Shown: in pieces, positions 21,060-31,800 of the stretch
Position numbering within the stretch: position 1 is the first letter of the stretch
Layout: every line of letters begins with the position of its first letter
Source: Artemia franciscana
Lineage: Eukaryota > Arthropoda > Branchiopoda > Anostraca > Artemiidae
Direction: 5' to 3'
Length of the DNA: 64,000 nucleotides
Assembly (NCBI RefSeq): GCF_032884065.1
Contig: NC_088872.1
Location: 38,755,979 to 38,819,978 of the forward strand
Program-made: the position numbers and the translations under genes
Notes under the pieces: model-generated
What the model was told of the DNA's origin: nothing
Seen by the model: only the letters and a program-made list of their open reading frames with translations
The model's database searches: none

Positions 21060-24000
21060 AGAAGATTATAAATGACGCTATAATCAGAGTTTACAACTAT
21101 AAATGACCTAAAAAGTAAAAACTATATAGCGACACCGAATACCAGTATCACTACTGAGCGCGATACCAAAACGGTGGTGGAGCTCAATATGAAACATCCG
21201 TCACCTCAACGCTCCAAAAGCGCATCAAGGTCTATTGAAAAAATAAAAAATCTCCAGAAGCTACGAACAAAAATGAAAAAAGAGTGGGAAAATTTGTAAG
21301 AAAAAGAACCGTTGCGACGTTTGAAATGTTGTGAGAAGAGAAATTAACTATAAAGGTCCATCAAAGGGCCTGGCTCCTGCATATACTAGCGATTACTATC
21401 GTCTTTCGTTCCCACATAGTGATGATCCTGTCTCGCCTTATGTCCTACCAGTACATGATGTCTTATCGCCAAGTGAATAGGGATACTACGGTCATATCCA
21501 CCCTTTGCGTATAGTTACATTGAATATCCAAGGTGTAAAAAATAAAGTAAACCATTTATTACAAGATTGACATGATGTGGATGCTATTGCTTTAATTGAG
21601 ACGTGGCACAGTGAAGATTCAGTGCCAACTTTCAGAGGTTGTTCAGTAGAAAAAGTTATTCAAAAAGTGGTTGGAAATATCAAATAATATGGTGGTATTT
21701 TAGTGTTAATTAAGCAGGGTAGTTTACACTATTATTTACGTATTCCGAGCAAGCTCGAAAACATTGTATGGGCTAAAATTCATCTTACAAAGGGCAAAAG
21801 TTTAATGCTTGGAATATTTGCAAGACATCTAGAAGTAGCAAGGACTGTAAAAGTAAGGTTAATTGTTTGAGTAAGAGGCTTCTAGAGACTCCTCTCTCAG
21901 ACTCCCTCTACTCTACATTTCTTTCCCAGCATCATCTTGCCTTACCATCCTTCCCTATAAAGAACCCTCCCAATTTGTCTTCTTCTCGTATCAACAGGAA
22001 TCCTTTTCAAGGACTTTAAAAGTAAGGTTAATTGTTGGAGTAAGAGGCTTCTAGAGTTATGCTCTCTTAGTGCTCTTGTGGCTGGAAAGGGACGATTTTG
22101 TAAGGATGCAGAGATGGGTGAGTTTACCTGTTTGTCAGAGCACAATTGATTATGTATGGGTTAGCCTCAAGCTTGTGAAATTTACAGTGTGCGTTGAGGT
22201 TCCAAGTATCGTAGGGTCAGATCATCTTCCAGTGGAAAGTAAACTAAGCCTTAAAACAGGAATTGTGGGAAAAACAAATGTAGTGAGGAAGAGTAATGAT
22301 TATTTGGAAAAAAAAATTATTATGTGGAGCCTTTAAAAACCGAGTGGAGTAGTGAGGAGCTGGAGTTGTTGGGAAATGAACTAAAGGCCTGAGGTAATTG
22401 AAAGGCTTGAAATTATGTACAAGTCATCAATGGATGTTGATATGACTCTGAGTGAATTTGGTTCAATTATTTATGATTGTGCTCATAAGTGTAAAAGGAT
22501 AAATGAATGTAAATTTCTTTGACAATGCGTGTAAGATTTATCAGAGGCAGTTAGAAATTACTCTTCATCTGAGGAAAATCAGGAAATATTACAAAGATTT
22601 AAAGAAAAAAAGAGAATATAAAAGGTTGAAAAAAAAAGTGACAGAAGCATAGAGAAGAACAGGAGGAGTTGGAACAAGTTTTCAATCTAGGTAATACAAA
22701 AGATTTCTGGTCAAAAAGAAATCAAATGATAATAACAGAAAGCCTATCAGATAGCCCATTTGTTTGGTTGTAAATATGTATTTTGAAACTAGTGCAATAT
22801 TCGTAGTATGTGGGTCGGGTCTTTCGAGGCCTTCTATAGTTAAGAAATGAATAAAGCATGGAAGTGCCTTGTCACCTCGACTTTTTGGTCTTTTTATTAA
22901 AGTTATTGTTGAATTTTTAACAAAAAACAGTGAGATTAGGTATTAGAAACGTCCCAGTGCTGTTGTTTGCGGATAAGCTACTGGATTTGACAGATGATCA
23001 TCTAAAGATGAAGTGCCATCTGGTAAATGTTCATAAATCAAAAGTAGTTGTATTTAACACGAGGAATGATAAATGAGAAAGTAAATTTTGGTTTAAGGAG
23101 GTGGAGATACAAGTTGTGCTTAAAATTAAACTATCTTGGACGTATTAATCAAAGTGATGGAAGATGGAATTCACATATAAAGGAAACGTTAAATCGTGGA
23201 AGAGCAGCAATGTTTACAATTTTCCGTAATAATGTAAAGGGAATAAAAAGTTTGTCGTTTCATAAAAGGGTCTTTTCATCGAGAATAATTCCCATTCTAC
23301 GTTACAGAGTAGAGATTTGGGGGCATGAAAAAGCGGATCAGCTAGAGAATATTCAATAAGTGTACTTCAAGAGATTGTTTGGGCTGCACAGAACAATTCA
23401 TTCCTAGTTTTTAAATGGCGATCTAGTTATATGGCCACGAAAAATTACAGACTAGTCTCAATGCAGCTTATGAAGATTTACTCTCACAGGGGAAAAAAGA
23501 TCATGGCCACTAAAAATAAAAGACATTTTAGACAAAATCAAGTTTTCTTTTGTTCTGAATGAAGGTAGAGGACCAACGGAAGTACAAATTGGGAGAATGA
23601 GATTAAGATAGTACTAGAGAATTAAATGATCCAAAAATGGAGTGAAGAGATAAAAAAAAATCAGAAACATTAAAGTTTAATAAGGATGTTAAGGGGGCTT
23701 ATGGGCAGGAGTTCTACTTTAAGCTGAATTTGCCAGCTAGATATTTGTCGTTGTGGATGTAGCTCAAGACTAACTGCCTGCCAATTAGTGCAAGATTTAA
23801 ATTATGTGCTAAAGAAATATGGGCCAATGAAGACAGATATAGTTGCCCACTTTGTAGAGCTAAAGAGAATTATTTAGTGCATTTCTTAAGCCGGTGCCAT
23901 TGCTTAAGCCAGCTCTCTACGATAAGGGAAAGGATGTTTGGAAAAGAAGGGTCGGTACCTCCAGGTGTCTTAACTAGTACGACCCCTAAGTTTATTTGTA

Positions 24001-24305
24001 GAATAGCAAAGCATCTGGAAATTTTGTTACATAAAAACAAAAAAATAAAATAAAAGAATTGCAGCATAAAGTAAATCTAATGTTTTATTTATGTATTTTT
24101 CCAAGTATTAATTTTCTTTTCAGTGACCGTATTTTCAAATATTAAGTACTATTAGATTAACGTAGTGTTTCATTCAAGTGTTTTGTGATGATCGCTGATC
24201 AGAGCTTATGTTATTTATGCCTTCCGTTTGTGTTATTTTACTGTATTCATGGCCGTATATTTGGCTTTCAAATACACTTATCTATCTATGTATAATTGAC
24301 GATAG
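21060..24305 (+). mobile_element. Decayed LINE (EN-RT-CCHC), right arm
   Basis: Mirror copy in forward orientation. N-terminal coding can be followed from about 21095 through MKHPSPQRSKSAS at 21191 and RIVTLNIQGVKNK at 21500 to GSDHLPVE near 22225. The catalytic region is damaged: a 39-base deletion at about 22976 removes the residues after FAD. The thumb (23048-23359) is unchanged from the left arm. The zinc motif is near 23850 and the 3' UTR and tail end at 24280-24300. Confidence 0.85.
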
Positions 24306-24415
24306 TTGTAATGATTGCAGATACCTTGAGCACGAAATCAGTAGGGTTTTATCTCTTCTCTATATCTGCATTCACTGAGACTAACTGAAGTTAGTCTCAG
24401 TGAATCAGTTTGTCT

Positions 24416-24507
24416 CTTTTATTTTTAGTGGCCATGATCTTTTTTCCCCTGTGAGAGTAAATCTTCATAAGCTGCATTGAGACTAGTCTGTAATTTTTCG
24501 TGGCCAT
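24416..24507 (-). repeat. 92-bp inverted copy of a LINE segment (right arm)
   Basis: Reverse complement of 23431-23522 inside the right-arm LINE. The four copies in the window look identical over 92 bases. It lies next to a small palindrome (CACTGAGACTAACT / AGTTAGTCTCAGTG at 24373-24402). Confidence 0.85.
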
Positions 24508-24599
24508 AACAAAATTATCTACAGAGTTGAAAAAACCAATCATTCTTATGCCTACCCGAAAAGATTGTATGGCTAATAGGCATATAATTATATACATTA

Positions 24600-24900
24600 C
24601 ACAATACAGGATCCTTTGCCAGAGAGGAAGATGGTTCGAATCCTAGTGTTCCCAATTATTTTGTTTGCGACGGGGGTCAGTGGTGTGATTCTGTAAGCTC
24701 AGCCAGAGTCGACCCAGCTCTAAATGGGTACCTGGAGAAATATGGGGAAGGTAAACAGAAAGGGTGTGAAAAAGCACAGGATGGTTGGCCCCCAACCCCT
24801 CATTGCACTTCCTGGCTGAAGGGCCAAGAAACGGAGATCAGCACCGCCGGTAGGGGCTGTAAAGTCTAATTCTGTATTCTTTACTTTTTTTATTATACAC
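24600..24900 (+). mobile_element. tRNA-derived SINE, right arm
   Basis: Mirror copy: B box GGTTCGAATCC near 24633, then the shared body CAGTGGTGTGATTCTG and CTCAGCCAGAGTCGACCC, AAATGGGTACCTGGAGAAAT at 24723, then a C-rich end. Same family as the copies in introns 1 and 3 of the PGP-like gene. Confidence 0.7.
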
Positions 24901-25944
24901 AGGAAAAGCCTATGGACCTTTTTTCTTATTTGGAATAGTAAAATAGGAACCACAGTGAATCATCACCCAGCTAAGTCAATCAAATATGGGACAACAGCCA
25001 GAGAAGCAGCTTTTCAGAAGTTGCTTCTCATTAGAAACAGTCAAGAATCCACTTGATAGTTACAAAACTTGAACTTAGGTGTAAGCACTGAGTTTTGACA
25101 GGGGCAACAGCCTATTTCATACAGTCTATTTTATTTGAAAAGTATATAGCGCATTGCTATACAATAGTTAAATTTTTAGCGTAAAAAGCAACGGGTTGAC
25201 GGGAGAACTGCCCTGTTGTATTGAGGATGACCCGTAATGTAACATTAAAACACACAGCAATCGTACTTATATCAACAAACTCTTTCAAATGCTAAAGTTT
25301 TATACTAGTATAAAGTTTTATACTAAAGTTTTACTATCGTTGTTTCAGTGCTTCAAGTGCGATTTAAGGTCAATATGAGGGCAGTATGATGAAGAGCTTA
25401 ATGTTCTTCCCACAATGCTTTCAGATTGATAGAGTTTTTCTCTTTCCAAATTTCCTTCAAATAACAAAACCTTTGGTTCATATATTTGAAAGTCAGTCAG
25501 GTAAATATTAAGAAAAGGCACTTACAACAACCAATCTGTAATAGTTATTGCGCTCTACATATTATAGTTTCTGGTCGCTTTAAATCTTAAAATCGCTCAT
25601 TTGAAAAAACAACTTTTTGTTTTTAATTTAATCATGAAGGATGCAGACACGGAATTGGCAAAGTGATGTCAAAACCACTATTAAGGCCATGAGCGTGTCT
25701 CTGTGGAGCAATACTCGCGTAAACAAATGCAGCAGCCTTTTGCACACCCCACAGTAGCTTATTTGGAAGGGTAATACAAACTAATGCAAGCTTTTATATA
25801 ATAAGACTCTCTTCCTAGATAATAAATTTGCTTTTTGGCTAGAGTATTTCAGATCAAACTGAGCAGATAATGCCTGCCATTTTGAGCTGAGTCAAAATGA
25901 CTCAAAATGACTGCCATTTAGAGCTGAGTCAAAAAGTCATTTTG

Positions 25945-26004
25945 AGCTGAGTCAAAATGACTCTACCAATATACAAATATTGGTAAAGTCATTTTGACTC
26001 AGCT
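25945..26004. repeat. 28-bp-stem hairpin (right arm)
   Basis: Mirror of the left-arm hairpin: AGCTGAGTCAAAATGAC arms around an ATATACAAATAT centre, preceded by the AGCT-centred repeats at 25870-25944. A strong stem-loop in DNA or RNA. Confidence 0.85.
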
Positions 26005-26629
26005 AATTCTCTAAGCGCTATTTTATTTTTCTTGTGTATGAAATGTTATGCATAGTACCTAGAGGAGCTTCTTTTGCTATGAAGAAGTATAGTAAAATAC
26101 TGACCTAGCATTACGACACATGCTTTGCTCTCGGCCGAGGGACAACTTTTTCAAAATAACGCTTTCAAAAGTCTTGAATTTAGTCAAAAGTTAGTCTTGA
26201 ATTTAGCAGAAAGCAGCGATGAGTCGGAGGTGAAATAGGCTTTTGTCACATTGTAGTCAATAGTATTTTAGTAGTAGACAGTTACCGGAGTACAAAGCGA
26301 CCTTCCCTCAGAAATGGGGATGTCAGTTTGTGCCTACTCGCAGCAGAGAAAAAAACATAAGAAAGAAAAGAGATGCTCCCATGCAATTGTTTCCTTGTTT
26401 TTCAAATCAAAGGATTTTCCTTGCTGCTTTATGTTACATAGAGAGGAGAAGGGGCTTGACAAAGATTATTTGAGAGATAGATCATTTGAAAATAAGGAGA
26501 ATATAAAGAAAGCGGAGAAACAATTAAAATAGGAATTAACGAGTTACGTGTTTAGAGGCACTTGTTAGAATTGCTGAAGAGCTGGAAGATTCAGCCAGCC
26601 AGTCTAGTAATAAAACCAAACAGTTCATA

Positions 26630-27945
26630 GCAATTAAGTGTAAGGATGGAGCGACCCGGCTCAATATCAAGCAAGACTCTAAAAAAACGGAATTTTAATA
26701 CCAACAGACTTATCAAGATCGGCTTATAATGCTGATTCCAAATATATAAGTTTCATTAAATTTGATTTTACCCATAACAGGGTACGAACATGAGAAAATT
26801 AGCCTGATTAAGGAAAAAAGGGGGAAAACTCGCTAAAAGGGATAAAATATACATAAAAACTACACGACCAGATTCAGCGTATCAGAAAACTCTACTGTCA
26901 TAAATACCTTCATAAATGCGGAATTTTGTTGTTTTTTTTTTGCCAGAAGACAGATCACGGATTTGTTTATTTGTTTTTTTTCAGGGGTTATTGTATCATC
27001 ATCCAGGGGGTATTGTATTGGGAGAGGGCTCATTCGGACGAAAAATTAACAGTTCTAGTGCCCTTTTTAAATGACCAAAAATATTGGAAGGCAACTAGGC
27101 CTCTTTTTTCAAATTCTTCTGATCAAAATTCTGAGATAGCCATTTTGTTGAACATAGTTGAAAGGCCGAATAACTGTTCCTTTAAAGATAACTTGACCCT
27201 CTCCCATAGCCCCTGTGGAAAGATCTTTAAGGTATAAAATGTGCCCATTGTTTACGCATGGTATTTGTTATTGAGAAGTATGCATATATTTTTTGGGTCG
27301 GGAAGACAAATTTTCTACTGGGAGGATTTTCATGGGGAGAACTTTCAACGGGGTGTTAATTTTCCAGGAGGGAGTGAATTTTTCAGGGGAGATTTCGCAC
27401 TGGGGGAGCTTGCCAGAATTCCCACACGACATTTTTCTTATATCTTACTTTCTCTTTGCCAACTCTATTTTACGCATGCAGATCTTAAGGATAATTCTCC
27501 GGGTTAAATTTTCACTAGGATTGAATTGTCTAGAGGATATATCCGTGAGGAGGAGGAATTGTTTCGTGGAGATGGAGCCAGAATTCCTGGCATTATTGAA
27601 ATACGATCAGGAATTAAATAAAAAACGAGTTTTTTTTAACTGAATGCAAAGAGCAACATTAAAACTTAAAAAAAAAATTATTAGGTATATGAGGGGGTTT
27701 TTCCTTTCCTCTCAACACCCCGCTCTTTATGCTAAAGTTTCAATTTTGTACCAATTCTTAAAGAACACCTCCTGAAACCCAAGATTCGTTTAATTAGAAC
27801 TATAAAAAGCTTTTTTAAAAGTACTAAAAGATTTAGTGTAAAGAGCGAGGTGTTGAGGAGGTGGCAACCCCCCTCATAAACATAATAATTTCTGTTTGTT
27901 TTAAGTTTTAATGTTGCTCCTCACTTTCAGTTGAAAAAAAAACTT
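26630..27945 (-). repeat. Family A repeat, right arm copy with complete fold-back
   Basis: Mirror of 5086-6290, and it extends past the arm into unique DNA. 27640-27945 shows the full fold-back: AACATTAAAACTTA ... CCCGCTCTTTATGCTAAAG on one side and TAGTGTAAAGAGCGAGG ... TTTTAATGTTGCTCC on the other. The palindrome's outer boundary (27831) lies in the second half of this fold-back. Confidence 0.7.
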
Positions 27946-28552
27946 GTTTTTGATTTTTCTGGCGGCTTGGTGCTGCATTGAGTTGTTAGCAATAATAGTA
28001 GTAGTATATCTTTTGGAAAAAGACAATTTTTGTCAAGACATCTAATGAAAAATCATGTTCTATGATGAATTCATCAAAGAGTATGGGTAACTTGGTGGAA
28101 TCAACAACAGTGGAAACTGGTGGGCTACTATTGTCAACAAAAAACGTCATCAACGCTGTCTGTCGCTCTTTCTTGACATTTTTTTTCCAGCTTCGTAATT
28201 ATATTTTCCAGAATTTGGGCCCAATTTATCACTAGACTAATTTCATGAATCTTACTGATTTTGCCTTATTATTAGTGACATAATGCCGAGAAACCATCTA
28301 ATATGTGGTAAATCTGGTGAGGACCTCTAATAAAAAATGATCTTCCATTAGAGGTAGATGGTCTTCAATCAAAAATATACTGCCTATGAATTACTCAGTA
28401 TGATACGAATATTCCAAGAAACTGCTGCTCTTGGGAACGAATACTTAATAAAGCCATCTACCCACAGACACTTGTAAACGTCTTTTCTTCACTAGTGTCA
28501 ATCAATCTTTTCTAACTTGAATAAAAAAAAGAAAACTTCTAAACATGAAACA
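27946..28552. other. Single-copy DNA between palindrome and PGP-like gene
   Basis: About 600 bases with no repeat family or ORF that I recognise. It separates the palindrome edge from the gene's polyadenylation signal. Confidence 0.5.
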
Positions 28553-28558
28553 TTTATT
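28553..28558 (-). terminator. Polyadenylation signal AATAAA of the PGP-like gene
   Basis: AATAAA on the minus strand, 75 bases after the stop codon at 28634-28636. It is the first such hexamer downstream, so it gives a short 3' UTR of roughly 90-110 bases. Confidence 0.6.
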
Positions 28559-28633
28559 CGATTAAAGAGAAAAAACATGCTGTAGCTTTGGCATCATAAG
28601 ACTTTTAGCTAAAGACTATAATTTGACTAAAGA

Positions 28634-28826
28634 CTATTTAGTTAAATTTTCCAGTAACGGTAAAAGATCACCAAGTGAATCGAGGGTGTAATCAGGGATA
28701 AGCAGCTTATCACTGGGATCTAATGACGTTTGCCACATCTCAACATCTTCCTTGCTGTTGACTCCAGTATAAACCAGAAGTGTTGTCATTCCAACATTTT
28801 TACCAAACAAAATGTCACTTTTAGCT
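28634..28826 (-). CDS. PGP: PGP-like exon 6 (residues 247-310, stop TAG)
   Basis: Acceptor TTTTTAG|AGC after a T-rich tract. Using the next AG would create an immediate stop, so this acceptor is fixed by frame. Encodes AKSDILFGKNVGM with the second Mg-binding Asp251, then TGVNSKEDVE and a C-terminal PDYTLDSLGDLLPLL typical of the family. Confidence 0.93.
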
Positions 28827-31800
28827 CTAAAAAAAAAGGAAAGAAAAATCATCACTCTTACCTAGAGTGCTGTACCCACAATAGCACAGTGCAAAAATAA
28901 ATGAAAGAAGAGCAACTGATTCAAAACTAAAACTTTTGGTTCTGACAAAGATCTTTGCAGTTAATATCACAGATCAACAAAATTAAATCATTATCATATA
29001 TCACGTAAAAAACATGTGACCATGAAACAAGTTAATATTCGTGTAATTCAAACAAATGAACATAACTCAGAACCTCCATAATCTTCATGAAGTTTCACAG
29101 CTTTTATATTTAGCTTATATAAGTCGTGGCGGCGGTACATCCTACCGGCACATTCAACGACAATTTGAAGCTACGATCCCATTGCCATTGACACTATCCA
29201 AGCTTGAAATTACATTTTCAATCCAAGTATTTATCCTCCCTTCCTATGGTCCCCCCTTCTTCCCTTTATCCTCTCTTTCTATGCTCCTTGTTCGCAGCAA
29301 TGAAAATTGAGCATTTAATAGTGTCCACATTAAGCGTTCAAATCTCTTGTCTTTGAGAAGATGCATCCGTCATTTTTCTAAAATATTCTGCCAAAAGCTA
29401 ATATAGCTTCATACCTCTAGATAAGATAAGATAATATTTATTTTCAAAAGACTATCACAAGCTCTATAGAGCCGAATTCGCTTTATAAGTCAGTAAAAGC
29501 TAAGAAAAAAAATTCAAAACAATACAATAAGTCAAACACTTAAAATTAAAAGGAATTAAAAAAGCAAAATCATCAAAGATAAAGGGCAAATCAGTAAACT
29601 TAACAATTAAATTACAAAAACATTCCAGTAAATCAAAATAGAATAAAAACGGCAATAGAGGAAAAGGGGAATTTGGCAAGTACATAATCACGAGTTATTA
29701 TTAAGGTTTTTATAATAATAAACCTCTAGATAGTTATTTTGTTTTTTGTATGGACACATAATTAGTGTCCATTTTGTATGGACACATAATTGCAATTATA
29801 CACCAAGAGATTTGGGCCAGAAACAAAAAATTCAACTGTCTGTAATTGACTACAAAAAGTGCAGTGAACATGGGCTATTAAACGCTATTATGGAAACGTT
29901 CACCATACACTAGCACCCAAATAAACATAAGCAGGAGAGGCAACCTAATTTGTCCTACTTATGTTTGTATATGGAAAGGCGGTGTGGCCTAAGAAATTAT
30001 TTAGGTCAACCTTTTTAACTACGGTCGCGCAGTATCAGTCATAACAGCCAAATAAATGTCAGAAATACGCCCCCCTTCATGGTCAACTTGAAACTACAGC
30101 CGCAGGACAATGGGTACTAAATTAGGTGAATGACCAACTTAAAAACAGAGACTTCATGTTTTTATTTCTTAGTACGAAAGTGAAGACGTAAACTAGTTAA
30201 AAATCAAAATCATTTAAGGAGTTACCTTAATGTTTGTTGTGGAATTGTGTATTTTGTTAAGAAACGTTGATTTTTGTCCGAGTTTGTGCTGAAGATGTTT
30301 GCAGAAAATTTGTTAGCTCCCTCTAACAGGGAACTATAAATAAACTCTAAACAGAAAATTTAGAGACGATAAAATACAGAGGAAAAATAAAAAATGTATT
30401 TTTTTTTAATATAATTCCACGGGTCTTCAGTCTTAAATAGTGCAAAGACAGAAGGCTATCCCATCTAAAACCGCTTTTTCCATTACAGTTATTGACAGCA
30501 ACGAGTATCGCTTTATTAGTATTATTCACTGAAAACACATTTTCATACAAAAAGAAAATAACGGAGCACTACGAAAAAAAAAGGTAAAAGAGCAATATAC
30601 TTTCTAGGGCGAAAGAGAATTCGAAAAAAGGAAGAAAAAAAAAAAGAACACACGCACACGTAATAAAGGTGAAGAAGAAGAGTATGACAGGGTAATTATT
30701 GTAGAGGGAGTTGTTTCCAAGCATGGTTAGAAACATTCTGGTTGTATTTGTCTATAAGTTTAGGTGCAGATATAGTAGGATCTGCAATATGAAGACTATT
30801 GATGACCTTCAAATTTTGTGTCACAAGGGATATCTCAGTAGGCATTTTGCGAAAAGAAAGAAAGCGCAGCGGATACTTTCTAGGACGAAAGACAATCCAA
30901 AAATACATAAATAAAAAGAACACAAGCGTTTACTGACACATAAGTGATTTAGATCTTAAATTCACAAGCGGCAATTCGACATCTTAACCTAAGCATTCAA
31001 AGCAGCACTAGGTTTATGTGAGGCTTTTAGTTATAGTGTATGAGCTGAATTCCAGGCGGATTCTTCCTTTTTAATCCTGTCTAACTGTTTTACATAATTA
31101 CCCAAGTTTTAACAAATCACTGTCATTCGAGGCCTTATCCAGGGGAGGAGGTTGAACCCCTATCCCTCCCGAAATGTCTGTCCGACTCATTAAAGCTTAA
31201 AAAAGTGAATACTAACAAATGTGTAATAAAAATGAAGAAGAAGAGCTGATAGTGTAATTATTGTAGAGGGAGTTTTCTCCAACCAAGAGTGTTGTACAGC
31301 GTTCCAAGATAACGGCAATTGAAACGAAGCTTAGCAAAGACTATGGAAGCATACGAAGCTGATATGCTGCGTTATATCATCAATGCCAATCGCATCTCAA
31401 AATTTTAAGTTTACGTTTAATATTATACCTCTTGTACAAAGCAGAAGAGTATGAAAGTAGTCGATATTTTCGAGTTCTGATAATAAATTAATAAAAAAAA
31501 TATAACTAAATTTGTAGAACTTAAATAAACAATACTAGTGTTTTACATAATGGACAAACTTAAATAAAAGAAAAAAATACCCCTGGTGATGACAATAATC
31601 CTATTATTACCTGTCACCTATCATAATTGCTCGCTTAGGGTCAATATTATGCTCCTTGGCCAAAGCAGAAAACATCAAAGTGCTCGGTTTACCAATGATT
31701 TGAGCTTTCCTCTGTGAACACGTTTCAACAGCAGCCACAAGTGTTCCAGTACCTTTTAAATGAAAAAAACAAAAACAATTAATATTATATAGGCAGAAAC

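Larger units (their letters stand above)
17520..27831 (-). repeat. Right arm of the giant inverted duplication
   Basis: Partner of 5088-15417. The inner edge is sharp: at 17520 the match stops within a family A-type word (CTTTACCATAAAGAGCG). The outer edge at 27831 is also inside a family A fold-back. The arm lacks 39 bases that the left arm keeps (around 22976), and keeps about 25-30 bases that the left arm lacks (around 26715-26745). Each arm has thus lost sequence independently. Confidence 0.95.

Noticed and set aside
28820..28826. Alternative acceptor two bases further into exon 6
   Set aside because: It would turn the Arg247 codon into AGC followed by an immediate TAA stop and lose the metal-binding Asp251 region.
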